From Tautonia marina (GTDB taxonomy: Bacteria; Planctomycetota; Planctomycetia; Isosphaerales; Isosphaeraceae): a stretch of 64,000 bases of DNA. Made by a program: the position numbers and the translations under genes. The number at the start of each line of letters is the position of its first letter. Position 1 is the stretch's first letter. Positions 8,453 through 17,171 of the stretch are shown piece after piece. The stretch spans positions 1 through 64,000 of the forward strand of contig NZ_WEZF01000007.1 of NCBI RefSeq assembly GCF_009177065.1. The letters are read 5' to 3'. The notes under the pieces are model-generated. The model was not told the origin of the DNA. It saw nothing but the letters and a program-made list of their open reading frames with translations, and did not search any database.

Positions 8453-9742
8453 ATGACTCCCTCGTTTCTGACGTACAACACGCTGATTGTCTTGCTCGGC
8501 ACTGGCCTGCTGGGGGCGAATGCCGGGCTTGTGGGTAGCTTCGCCGTCTTGCGAAGGCGATCGTTGACGGGAGACGCCCTGGCGCATGCGGCCCTGCCGG
8601 GGTTGGCGCTGGCGTTTCTGGTGGTCGGGCAGCGGAACTTGCCGGCGATGCTGGCGGGGGCCCTGGTTTCGGGTCTGCTGGGCGTGGCGGTGATCTCGGG
8701 TTTGCGATCGAAAACGCGGGTGAAGGAAGACGCGGCGATCGGCATTGTCCTGAGCGTTTTCTTCGGCGCGGGGGTGGTGCTGAGCCGGATCGTCCAGAAT
8801 ACGCCGGGGGTCGGCAGCAAAGCGGGGCTCGATTCGTATATTCTGGGTAAGACGGCGGGGATCATCCGGCAAGACGTGTTCATTATTGGCGGTGTCTCGC
8901 TGGTCAGTCTGCTCCTGATTCTGCTGGCGTACAAGGAATTCAAGCTGACGGTGTTCGACCCCGACTTTGCTCGGGTGCAAGGCTGGCCGGTCTTGCGGCT
9001 TGATTTGCTCTTGATGGGTTTGATCGCCCTGGCGGTCGTCTTCGGCTTGCCGATGGTGGGTGTGGTCTTGATGGCGGCCTTGTTGATCTTGCCGGGGGCA
9101 GCGGCGCGGTTCTGGACCGACCGACTCGGCCCGTTGCTCGTGCTGGCCACGGTGTTCGGGCTGTCGATCGGGTTGATCGGCACGGCGCTGAGTGCTCGAT
9201 ATGCGGGGATGCCGGCCGGTCCGATCATCGTGCTGGTGGGGGCGGGGGTGTTTCTGCTCTCGGTGCTGGTCGCGCCCAAGCGAGGGGTACTCGGCCGGGC
9301 GGTGGCGGCCTGGAGGTTCCGGCGATCGCTCGATGATCGGGCGATGCTTCGCCGGCTGTACGATCTGGTCGAGCCCGACCTGCCGAGCGTTCGAGCAATC
9401 AACACCGCGGAAGAACTCAGTCGGAACGGCACGCACCGGCGACGACGCAGGGCGATTCTGGCTCGCCTGGTTCGCCAGGGGGCGCTTCGTGTGGAGCGTG
9501 ATTCGGGGGGGATCCTGATGACCCTGACCGATGAGGGATTGCGACGGGCCAGGGTCGTGGCCCGAGATCAACGGCTCTGGGAGCAGTTCTTGCTGCACGC
9601 TCCGGAACTGGCGGGGACGATGGCTGACCTGTCTCAGGAAACGGTGGAGGTGCTGCCGGCCGATCTCATCGCCGAGCTGGAGCAAGGGCTTCGAGACACC
9701 GGCCGATTGCCCGAGCTTGAGCGGAGGGAGCCGGCACGATGA
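8453..9742 (+). CDS. troC: TroC-like permease with a DtxR-like C-terminal domain
   Basis: 429 residues. Residues 1 to about 285 form an ABC-3 family metal permease with eight or nine hydrophobic segments; GDALAHAALPGLALAF and PMVGVVLMAALLILPGAAARFW are family signatures. From about 300 a soluble domain follows that resembles a whole DtxR/MntR repressor: a winged helix (RAILARLVRQGALRVERDSG, LTDEGLRRA) then a dimerisation helix (RLWEQFLL). Aligned with DtxR, the ligand positions are Q373, E377, D392, E396, E399 and V400, so three histidines are replaced. ATG 8453 is preceded by GGGAG. The stop overlaps troD (ATGA). Confidence 0.88.
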   Translation: MTPSFLTYNTLIVLLGTGLLGANAGLVGSFAVLRRRSLTGDALAHAALPGLALAFLVVGQRNLPAMLAGALVSGLLGVAVISGLRSKTRVKEDAAIGIVLSVFFGAGVVLSRIVQNTPGVGSKAGLDSYILGKTAGIIRQDVFIIGGVSLVSLLLILLAYKEFKLTVFDPDFARVQGWPVLRLDLLLMGLIALAVVFGLPMVGVVLMAALLILPGAAARFWTDRLGPLLVLATVFGLSIGLIGTALSARYAGMPAGPIIVLVGAGVFLLSVLVAPKRGVLGRAVAAWRFRRSLDDRAMLRRLYDLVEPDLPSVRAINTAEELSRNGTHRRRRRAILARLVRQGALRVERDSGGILMTLTDEGLRRARVVARDQRLWEQFLLHAPELAGTMADLSQETVEVLPADLIAELEQGLRDTGRLPELERREPAR

Positions 9743-11139
9743 ACGAGTCGTCTGAATCCTTGACACGTCCGGGGTGGATGTCGGGACGACGGGGGACCAT
9801 CCTCCCACTGCTGGCCGTTTTGGTGCCGAGCGGATGGGCCCTGGCGGTGAGCGACGAGATCGGCCGCTGGACGATCGTGCTGGGTGTGCTGGCGAGTGTG
9901 CCGTGTGCGATTCTGGGCTGTTACCTCGTGCTCCGGCAGTTGAGCCTGCTGGGAGACGCGATCAGCCACGCGGTCTTGCCGGGGATTGCGCTGGGATTCT
10001 TGCTGAGCGGCCAGTTGATCGGCCCGGCGATTGTGATCGGGGCGATGGTGGTCGGCATCCTGACGGCGGTGTTGACCCAGTTGCTCAGTAGACTTGGCAA
10101 GGTGCCGGAAGATGCGAGCCTGGGAGTGGTCTTCACCTCCTTGTTTGCGGCGGGGGTGTTGCTGATCACCCAAGCGGCGAGCGATGTGGACCTCGACGCT
10201 GGCTGCGTCTTGTACGGGCTGATTGAGCTGGCCCCGCTGGAAAGTACGCCGATCGGCGGGATTGAGGTGCCCCGGTCGTTCTGGGCGCTCGGAATGGTCG
10301 CCCTGGTGACACTTGGGTTCGTGACCTTGCTGTGGAAAGAGCTGTTGCTCGTTTCGTTCGACGCCCCGCTGGCGACGGCGGTGGGGATCAACGCAACGGT
10401 GATCCATTACGCCTTGATGGCGATGGTGGCCGGGGCGACGGTGGCGGCGTTTGAGGCAGTCGGCTCGATTCTGGTCGTGGCAATGCTGATCGTACCGGCG
10501 GCCACGGCCCATCTCCTCAGCAATCGGCTGCCGAAGATGATGCTGGCGGCCTCGGGGGTGGCAGTGCTGGCCTCGGCGCTCGGGTATCGCGGAGCAGTGG
10601 CCTTGAATTCGAGCGTGGCGGGCATGATGGCGGTTGTGGCGGGCAGCTTGTTCGCGGTGGCCGTGATTCTTGCACCCAACCAGGGGATGCTGGCCCGAGT
10701 CATCACGCGGCTTCGGCTGTCGCTGCGGATCGCCCGAGAGGACACCCTTGCCCGGCTTTATCGGGCCGAGGAGCACGCGCCGGAGTCTCCCTCGCCGGCC
10801 GGGCCTGAGGCCCCCGCGGCGACCTCAATCGCGGATCGATGGGTCGAGGTCCTTGCCGTCGGGCAATTGCGGCGAGGGGAATTCGTCCGCGCTTCGGAGA
10901 CGGGCGAGCTCACCCTGACCGATCGAGGACGGGCGGAGGCGAGCGAGCTGGTCCGCGCTCACCGGCTCTGGGAGTCGTATTTGAGCACGCACTTCGACCT
11001 GCCCCCCGACCATCTACACGACCCAGCCGAGCGCCTGGAGCACTTCATCGGCCCCGGCCTCCGCGCCGAGCTGGACGCCGCACTTGAGGCTCCCGCCGCC
11101 GATCCGCACGGCCGGATCATCCCCCCCGAGCAACCCTGA
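9739..11139 (+). CDS. troD: TroD-like permease with an intact DtxR-like C-terminal domain
   Basis: 466 residues. Residues 1 to about 310 are a second ABC-3 permease (GDAISHAVLPGIALGF, SILVVAMLIVPAATAHLL). Residues about 330-466 resemble DtxR: a winged-helix remnant (VGQLRRGEFVRASETGELTLTDRG) and the metal-binding dimerisation domain. H408, E412, H427, E431, E434 and H435 fall at the spacing of DtxR H79, E83, H98, C102, E105 and H106, and the tail DPHGRIIP matches the DPHG-x-IP end of that domain. The domain should face the cytoplasm, where it could sense metal and gate the transporter. No free DtxR/MntR regulator gene is visible nearby. Coupled to troC by ATGA. Confidence 0.9.
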   Translation: MNESSESLTRPGWMSGRRGTILPLLAVLVPSGWALAVSDEIGRWTIVLGVLASVPCAILGCYLVLRQLSLLGDAISHAVLPGIALGFLLSGQLIGPAIVIGAMVVGILTAVLTQLLSRLGKVPEDASLGVVFTSLFAAGVLLITQAASDVDLDAGCVLYGLIELAPLESTPIGGIEVPRSFWALGMVALVTLGFVTLLWKELLLVSFDAPLATAVGINATVIHYALMAMVAGATVAAFEAVGSILVVAMLIVPAATAHLLSNRLPKMMLAASGVAVLASALGYRGAVALNSSVAGMMAVVAGSLFAVAVILAPNQGMLARVITRLRLSLRIAREDTLARLYRAEEHAPESPSPAGPEAPAATSIADRWVEVLAVGQLRRGEFVRASETGELTLTDRGRAEASELVRAHRLWESYLSTHFDLPPDHLHDPAERLEHFIGPGLRAELDAALEAPAADPHGRIIPPEQP

Positions 11140-11289
11140 ATCGCCTGATCCGGTCGAGCCGAAGCCCGAACGGCATCCAGGGCTGGGGGCGAAACCGAGA
11201 GAGCATCGTCCGCTCGCCACAACCCTACTCTGCGACGCAAACCTCCGAAACCCCAGAGCTTGCGCCACTTAACAACTGAAGACGTTTGG

Positions 11290-11319
11290 TTGCCGATGTC
11301 GTGGTCGGGGTCGTAAAAT
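11290..11319 (+). promoter_or_regulatory. Candidate promoter of the HEAT-repeat gene
   Basis: TTGCCG (11290-11295), an 18-bp spacer and TAAAAT (11314-11319), 73 bases before the ATG. The surrounding 252-bp gap after troD holds no other feature that I can see. Confidence 0.45.
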
Positions 11320-11391
11320 CGACGAGTTGATCGGCAAGTCTTCGCAGACTCGCGCGATGGGCACCCAGCGAGACTCAACGGGGGGGTCGAG

Positions 11392-12810
11392 ATGCGACGC
11401 AACCGGACAGCGACGGGAGGAGCATGGGTCGCGGCCCTGGCAGCGGTCCTGGTCGGCTCGACCGGCGAGGCCCAGGCCGATCAGGTCAAGATCCGAGGGG
11501 GCGGAACGCTTCACGGTGCAGTCGTACCGATCGAGGATCGTCCAGGGTACGTCGAGATCTACACGGCGACCGCGTCTCGGCCGTATGTGTTTCGGCGCGA
11601 TCAGATTGAGCAGATTGTTCCTGAAGCGTCTCCGATGGACGACTACCTGAAGCGCCGCCAGACGATTGAGGACAGCGCCGACGCCCATTTCGAGCTGGGG
11701 CTCTGGTGCGAGGAGCAAGGGCTGTCGGGTCCGGCCCTGGTGCATCATGGTCGAGCCGTCGAGCTGGACGAGCATCACGCCCTGGCCCAGAAGAAGCTCG
11801 GGCGGGTCTTTTTCGACGGACGCTGGATCACCTACGACGAGCGTCGGCAACTGCAAGGCCTGGTCAAGCATGGCGGCCGATGGGTCACTCCGGAAGCGAA
11901 GGAAGACCTGAACGAACAGCAGCGGATGACGCAGTCTCAGGAGGCCTGGGCCCGTCGAATCGACCTGCTGGTGAAGACGTTTTTGGAAGGAGCCCCCGCC
12001 GATCGGGCCGAGGCCGAGCAGCAGCTCCGGCAGATCAATGATCCGGATGCCGTGGTCCCTCTGGTCAACCGGCTTGGTCGGCAAGGGGTGGAGCTGAGGC
12101 TGATTCTGGCGCAGCTCCTGGGAACCATTCAGGACCCGATGGCCGACTCGGGCCTGGTGCATCTGCTGGTTCGGGAAGAGGATCGACAGGTCCGGCTGAC
12201 GATGCTGAACGAGCTGGCCCGGCGCCAGGAGCCGACGGTCGTTCCGAAGTTGATTCGAGAACTGAGCAAGCCGGACCCCGACCGCGTGGGTCGAGCCGCC
12301 TGGGCCCTGGCGGGTCTGGGGGCCACCGAAGCGGTGCCGAAGCTAATTCCGGCCCTGGTGAGCGTGCAGAAACGGGTCGAGACTGTGCTGGTTCCGAGTG
12401 AGCCGGTCGGGGGAGGCATGGGGATGGGGGTGAACTTCGGCGCCTCGGGAGGTCCGGCCTTCGGCTTCGGCAGCGGCCCGAGCATCCCGGTGCTGACGGG
12501 GCCGGCCGTGGCTCCCGGGGCGATTGCCTTTGGCGCCCAGGCCGTCCCCATTTTCCAGTACCGCGGCCAGGGGACCGGCGTGGTTGTTGGGAATGTCGGT
12601 GGTGTGACCGCACCCGTGCCGGCCCCTCCGGTTCCTCGGCAAGTGGTTCGCCCGTACCAGCACCGCAACGTCGAGGTCCTGGCCGCCCTGGAGCGACTGA
12701 CCGGCGAAAATCTGGGATACGATGTCTCAGCCTGGAACCGCTGGCTGCGGACCGAGTTCCGCCCTCCGGCCGAGGAGGAGCGGCCCGCTCGGCTCGTTCC
12801 CCAGCCCTGA
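11392..12810 (+). CDS. Secreted protein with HEAT-like repeats
   Basis: 472 residues. A signal peptide (about 1-29, ending GEAQA) is followed by a short beta domain with EIYTATASRPYVFRRDQIEQI, then a helical region with TPR-like packing (AHFELGLWCEEQGLSGPALVHHGRAVELD) and HEAT-like repeats (about 200-325: DAVVPLVNRLG, MADSGLVHLLVREEDRQVRLTMLNEL, TVVPKLIREL, EAVPKLIPAL). A glycine-rich linker (about 340-400) leads to a C-terminal piece with ENLGYDVSAWNRWLRTEF, a motif often seen at the end of planctomycete HEAT proteins. Such proteins are probably periplasmic scaffolds; the partner is unknown. Confidence 0.75.
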   Translation: MRRNRTATGGAWVAALAAVLVGSTGEAQADQVKIRGGGTLHGAVVPIEDRPGYVEIYTATASRPYVFRRDQIEQIVPEASPMDDYLKRRQTIEDSADAHFELGLWCEEQGLSGPALVHHGRAVELDEHHALAQKKLGRVFFDGRWITYDERRQLQGLVKHGGRWVTPEAKEDLNEQQRMTQSQEAWARRIDLLVKTFLEGAPADRAEAEQQLRQINDPDAVVPLVNRLGRQGVELRLILAQLLGTIQDPMADSGLVHLLVREEDRQVRLTMLNELARRQEPTVVPKLIRELSKPDPDRVGRAAWALAGLGATEAVPKLIPALVSVQKRVETVLVPSEPVGGGMGMGVNFGASGGPAFGFGSGPSIPVLTGPAVAPGAIAFGAQAVPIFQYRGQGTGVVVGNVGGVTAPVPAPPVPRQVVRPYQHRNVEVLAALERLTGENLGYDVSAWNRWLRTEFRPPAEEERPARLVPQP

Positions 12811-12950
12811 TCGGATCGGGATGGGGGACGGCTCCCAATCATCGCTCCTTTGGATCGTAGCGTCTGGCTTCGGTGGCGTTGGTGGATGCTCGCCGGTGAT
12901 GAGCCGTCGCACGGACTTCCCACAAGGGACCGACTCATGCGCCGACCTGA

Positions 12951-14282
12951 ATGATGACTGATTCATCGATTTCGCACGGTGATCGCCCGGATCGTCCCCA
13001 TGTCGTAATCCTCGGGGCGGGGTTTGCCGGTCTGGCAGCCATGAAGGTGCTTGGCGGCAAGGCGGTGGACGTGACGGTCATCGACCGGACCAACCACCAC
13101 CTGTTTCAGCCGTTGCTCTATCAGGTGGCCACGGCGGCCTTGAATCCGGCGGACATCGCCATGCCGATCCGTCGGATTGTGAGACGATCGAAGAACATTC
13201 GCGTCCTTATGGGAGAGGTCCAGTCGATCGATCCGGAGCGTCGGGTCGTGCGGCTGGATCACGGCGAAATTCCCTACGATTTCCTGATCGTCGCAACCGG
13301 CGCAGGGCATTCGTACTTCGGTCACGACGAGTGGGAAAAGGATGCCCCTGGGCTCAAGAGCATCGAGGATGCGCTGGAAATCCGTCGCCGGGTGCTCTCG
13401 GCGTTTGAGGTGGCCGAGCGGGAATCGGACCCGAACCGTCGCCAAGCTGCGCTGACCTTTGCCATCATCGGGGCGGGGCCAACGGGGGTGGAGCTGGCGG
13501 GGACGCTCTCGGAGGTCGCCCGGAAAACGCTCGCCCGAGACTTTCGGCGGATCGATCCGACTCAGGCCCGCATCCTCTTGCTGGAGGGAGGGCCTCGGGT
13601 GCTGGCGGCCTACCCGGAAGAACTGTCTGAATCGGCCCGCAAGCAACTGGAACAGCTCGGGGTCGAGGTTCGACTCAACAGCAGGGTCACGCACATCGAT
13701 CCCGAAGGAGTGAACATTGGTGACGAGCGGATCGAGGCCCGCACGGTGATCTGGGCCGCAGGGGTGGCCGCCTCTCCCCTGGCAACGGGCCTCGGAGCGC
13801 CGTTGGATAAGGCGGGGCGGGTGAAGGTCGAACCAGACCTGACGATTCCCGGCCATGCCGAGGTGTTTGTGGTCGGCGACCTGATGGCCAAATTCCAGGA
13901 TGGCGAGATGGTTCCCGGAGTCGCCCCGGCCGCCATGCAAGCGGGGCGATATGCTGCAAAAAGTCTTCTTCAACAGATCGCGGGAAAACCCCGGAAACCG
14001 TTCCATTATGTCGATAAAGGGTTACTGGCAACGATCGGGCGCGCCTCGGCGGTGGCCGATCTGCGGGGCTTGACGTTTTCCGGATTACCGGCCTGGCTCC
14101 TCTGGCTTTTTGTGCATCTTTTCTTTCTGATCGGGTTCCGGAACCGCTTGCTCGTGATGATTCAGTGGGCCTATTCGTATCTGACCTACGACCGAGGAGC
14201 CCGGCTGATCACCACGACCTGGCATGGTCTGACCCAGATGCGACCCGAGACGAACGGCTCCGAGTCTCACCGGTCGTCCTGA
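12951..14282 (+). CDS. ndh: Type II NADH:quinone oxidoreductase (NDH-2)
   Basis: 443 residues. NDH-2 passes electrons from NADH through FAD to the quinone pool without pumping protons. The FAD-binding motif VVILGAGFAGLAAMKVL starts near residue 20, the NADH-binding Rossmann motif AIIGAGPTGVELAGTLSEV is near 170, and EVFVVGDLMA near 305 is the second FAD contact. NHHLFQPLLYQVATAALNPADIA is the classic NDH-2 quinone-site region. The C-terminus carries a hydrophobic patch (LPAWLLWLFVHLFFLIGFRN) for membrane attachment. Two ATG codons in tandem (12951, 12954) make the start uncertain by one residue. Confidence 0.92.
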   Translation: MMTDSSISHGDRPDRPHVVILGAGFAGLAAMKVLGGKAVDVTVIDRTNHHLFQPLLYQVATAALNPADIAMPIRRIVRRSKNIRVLMGEVQSIDPERRVVRLDHGEIPYDFLIVATGAGHSYFGHDEWEKDAPGLKSIEDALEIRRRVLSAFEVAERESDPNRRQAALTFAIIGAGPTGVELAGTLSEVARKTLARDFRRIDPTQARILLLEGGPRVLAAYPEELSESARKQLEQLGVEVRLNSRVTHIDPEGVNIGDERIEARTVIWAAGVAASPLATGLGAPLDKAGRVKVEPDLTIPGHAEVFVVGDLMAKFQDGEMVPGVAPAAMQAGRYAAKSLLQQIAGKPRKPFHYVDKGLLATIGRASAVADLRGLTFSGLPAWLLWLFVHLFFLIGFRNRLLVMIQWAYSYLTYDRGARLITTTWHGLTQMRPETNGSESHRSS

Positions 14283-14344
14283 GCGATCGCCTCGGATTCC
14301 GAAGCGCAATCAAGTGATGGTTCTCCATATCGGACGTGACACGC

Positions 14345-15262
14345 ATGGACGGTGACCACCAACGCCTGATCCGACAGATCCGCCAGCGGCTCGAATCGCT
14401 GGCCCGAGCGGGAATTGACCGGGCTGCGCTGGGACCGCTTCCCGAGATGCTGCCCGTAGCGGTCGCCCCGGCCGTGCCTCGGATCGCCCGAGCCGAGACG
14501 GCCCAAGCTCCGGTCGACAATCGTCCGGAGCCGAAGGAGTCCGAACCGGTACCGACCGCCACCCCCCTGCCTCGGCGTCGGCCGGCGGCCCCGACACCAC
14601 CCTCTCCCATTCCCGCAACGCTCGGTTCGCTCTTTGACGAACCAGGGATCACCGAGCCGGTTGTTCCGCCCGAGGAACGACCGGAGGCCCTTCGCGTGCT
14701 GGCCGCGGAGATCGCCGAGTGCTCTCGGTGCGAGGTCCTCTGCGCCAATCGGACCCACACGGTTCCCGGCGAGGGGAACGCCTCGGCTCGCCTGATGTTC
14801 GTGGGGGAAGGGCCAGGTCAGACCGAGGATGAAACCGGCCGTCCCTTTGTCGGGAAAGCGGGGAAGCTACTCGACGACATGATTACCAAGGGCATGGGTC
14901 TGAGGCGAGCGGATGTGTTCATCGCCAATATCGTGAAGTGCCGACCGCCCAACAATCGCGATCCCGAGCCGGAGGAAGTGCGCAACTGCATCGGTTACCT
15001 GGAACGGCAAATCGCCATTATTCGCCCCGAGTTTCTGTGTCTGCTCGGAAAGCCGGCCGCCCAGACCTTGCTGAACACGTCGATGCCCATGGGCCGTCTT
15101 CGGGGCAAATGGCAGCGCTACAAGGGGATTCCGACGATCGCCACCTGGCATCCGGCCTACTTGCTGCGCAACCCCTCGGCCAAGAAAGACACGTGGGAAG
15201 ACCTGCAAATGCTCATGAAAGCAATGGGAATCCCGATCCAGAAACGAGGGGGGGGAGGCTGA
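14345..15262 (+). CDS. Family 4 uracil-DNA glycosylase (iron-sulfur)
   Basis: 305 residues. It removes uracil from DNA and begins base-excision repair. The catalytic half (about 120-305) has the four cysteines that hold a [4Fe-4S] cluster (C126, C129, C199, C215), the GEGPGQTEDETGRPF active-site motif, NIVKCRPPNNRDP, and WHPAYLLR near the C-terminus. The first 110 residues are a proline- and alanine-rich extension, longer than in most family 4 enzymes, that may recruit partners. The ATG at 14345 was chosen over a GTG at 14336; neither has a strong RBS. Confidence 0.92.
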   Translation: MDGDHQRLIRQIRQRLESLARAGIDRAALGPLPEMLPVAVAPAVPRIARAETAQAPVDNRPEPKESEPVPTATPLPRRRPAAPTPPSPIPATLGSLFDEPGITEPVVPPEERPEALRVLAAEIAECSRCEVLCANRTHTVPGEGNASARLMFVGEGPGQTEDETGRPFVGKAGKLLDDMITKGMGLRRADVFIANIVKCRPPNNRDPEPEEVRNCIGYLERQIAIIRPEFLCLLGKPAAQTLLNTSMPMGRLRGKWQRYKGIPTIATWHPAYLLRNPSAKKDTWEDLQMLMKAMGIPIQKRGGGG

Positions 15263-15326
15263 TCATCCGTTCGTGATCACTCACGATCAAGGAAGGCAGC
15301 TCCCCTGCCCCGCCTCAACCAACGGG

Positions 15327-16934
15327 TCAACCCGCCTGGACGGGGGCGAGCTGACTCAAGGCGTCCTGAACCTGCTTCATCTTGATCGGTTTGACGAGCA
15401 CGATCAAACGGTCGTCCTTGGGAAGTCGGGAGGCAAGGTGTCCTTGCCGGGGGCCGAGCAAGACCAGGGCGTGGAGTTCGTGGCCGTCTTCGTGGGCCTT
15501 TTCGTGCATGTCGATGAAGGCATCGAGGGCGTTGGTCCCGAGGCCGTCGATGTCGAAGATCACCACATCAACCGGCGCCTCTCGGTAACGCTCGGCGGCG
15601 AGCTCGGCATCGCCGACGATCAGGACCCGGTAGCCCATGCGGGAGAGCGTCTTGCGGAAGGCGTCCTGGATCGAATCCTGCGCTTCGACGCAGAGGACGC
15701 GACGTTGTTTGATCGCAGGAACCTCGTAGGGGGCATCGTCGTGGGTCGGTTCCGCGGCCACGCCCAGCTCGAAGTCCTCGTCATCCGGCAGGGGTTCATC
15801 GGGGGTGGGTGTGGCTCCGGCTTCGAGGGCCGCCTCATCTTCCTTGCGACGACGCATAAAGAGACGTTCAATGTCGAAGTCTTCCTCGGCCTCGACGGCG
15901 GCCTTGGGCGGGGCCTGACCGGTCATTTCGAGGTAATAGGCTTCGAGATCGGAAACGACCTCCTTCATGTTCTGGTACCGCTTGGTGAGGTCCATCTTCA
16001 TCATCTTCTCGATGATGCGGCAGAGCTCCGGATCGGGAGCGTGGTCCATCTCGCTGATCGGTTTGATGGCACCGAAACTGCGCTTGAGCATCTTGGCGAG
16101 AAAGTCGTCGGCCTCGACCTCGGGCAAGGGAAGCCGACCCGTGATCATCTGATAATACACGCACCCAAGGAAGTAGATGTCGGAGCGCGGGTCCCCTTTC
16201 TGACTTCCGCAGGTGCGTTCGAGGGCCGAGTAATCGACGGTGCGCTGGCCGTGAGCCTGGGCCATTTTGCGCTCGTCCCCCTCAATGGTCGCCAGACCGA
16301 AGTCGACGAGCTTGGCCTGACCGCTGGAGCTGATGAGGATATTGGTCGGCTTGAGGTCGCGGTGGGTCACTCCCTTGCTCAACGAGTGCTGCAGCCCGTG
16401 GGCCAAGCCAAGCATCAGGGGCATGGCCTCGGCCGGCTCAAGGCGGTGACGAAAGCGGAGGAAATCGCGAAGGTTGGAACCTTCGACGAATTCCATGATC
16501 ATGTAATAGCGATTATCTTGTGCGCCGTAATCATAGATGCGAACAATATTCGGGTGGACCAGCTTCATGCCGGCCTCGGCTTCGTGGTTGAAGCGCTCGA
16601 CGGCTTCGGGGTCCTGAGTAAAGCGCTGGCGAAGGACCTTGATGGCGACCGGTTCGCCGGAGCCTTGTTTTCGCCCACGATAGACGCGGGCGAAGGTTCC
16701 TTCGGCCAGGTGAAAGAGGACCTCGTGGCCCCCGTAGTAGAAGCCGGTCGCCTCTCCCTTGAGCAGTTTATCGACCTGCCAACTGGTGAGAAACTGTTTC
16801 CGCATCAAGGCACGGCGGATCGACTCAACCGAACCGTCTTGCGCGTCGATCCGGGCCTCGTTGGCTTGATCCCGAGAGATCAGCCCGAGCAGGGTCGCCC
16901 GCTCGAGCAGCATTTCCGAGTCGAAATCGGACAT
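15327..16934 (-). CDS. Serine/threonine kinase with C-terminal receiver domain
   Basis: 535 residues, no membrane segment. An N-terminal helical segment (about 1-62, LTSWQVDKLLKG) typical of planctomycete kinases precedes a complete eukaryotic-type kinase domain (about 66-335): glycine loop LAEGTFARVYRG, Lys99 (AIKVL), HRDLKPTN at 191-198 and DFG at 211-213. After an acidic linker (about 345-405) a response-regulator receiver follows (about 411-530), with phosphoacceptor Asp461 (VVIFDID), Asp420 in the first acidic patch and Lys515 (LVKP). One chain thus joins Ser/Thr phosphorylation and two-component input. No histidine kinase gene lies nearby. Confidence 0.9.
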   Translation of the reverse strand: MSDFDSEMLLERATLLGLISRDQANEARIDAQDGSVESIRRALMRKQFLTSWQVDKLLKGEATGFYYGGHEVLFHLAEGTFARVYRGRKQGSGEPVAIKVLRQRFTQDPEAVERFNHEAEAGMKLVHPNIVRIYDYGAQDNRYYMIMEFVEGSNLRDFLRFRHRLEPAEAMPLMLGLAHGLQHSLSKGVTHRDLKPTNILISSSGQAKLVDFGLATIEGDERKMAQAHGQRTVDYSALERTCGSQKGDPRSDIYFLGCVYYQMITGRLPLPEVEADDFLAKMLKRSFGAIKPISEMDHAPDPELCRIIEKMMKMDLTKRYQNMKEVVSDLEAYYLEMTGQAPPKAAVEAEEDFDIERLFMRRRKEDEAALEAGATPTPDEPLPDDEDFELGVAAEPTHDDAPYEVPAIKQRRVLCVEAQDSIQDAFRKTLSRMGYRVLIVGDAELAAERYREAPVDVVIFDIDGLGTNALDAFIDMHEKAHEDGHELHALVLLGPRQGHLASRLPKDDRLIVLVKPIKMKQVQDALSQLAPVQAG

Positions 16935-17171
16935 CGCGCAACATCCTGAATGGACACAGGCTATCGGTGGCCCCGGACCGGCCCAACGGTCTCAGAGCGA
17001 AGGACTTGAGCGCCGATGCAATCGAGTCTGACCAATCCAGGTCGGCGACGCAACCGACTCCCCCGCCACCTCGGCGGCTCCGGGTGGGCGATCGAACCAT
17101 GCCCTGCGATCCACCGAAGCCCCCCAATCACTCCAACGCGGCATGCTGGCAAGGGCCAGATGGCCCAGAGA

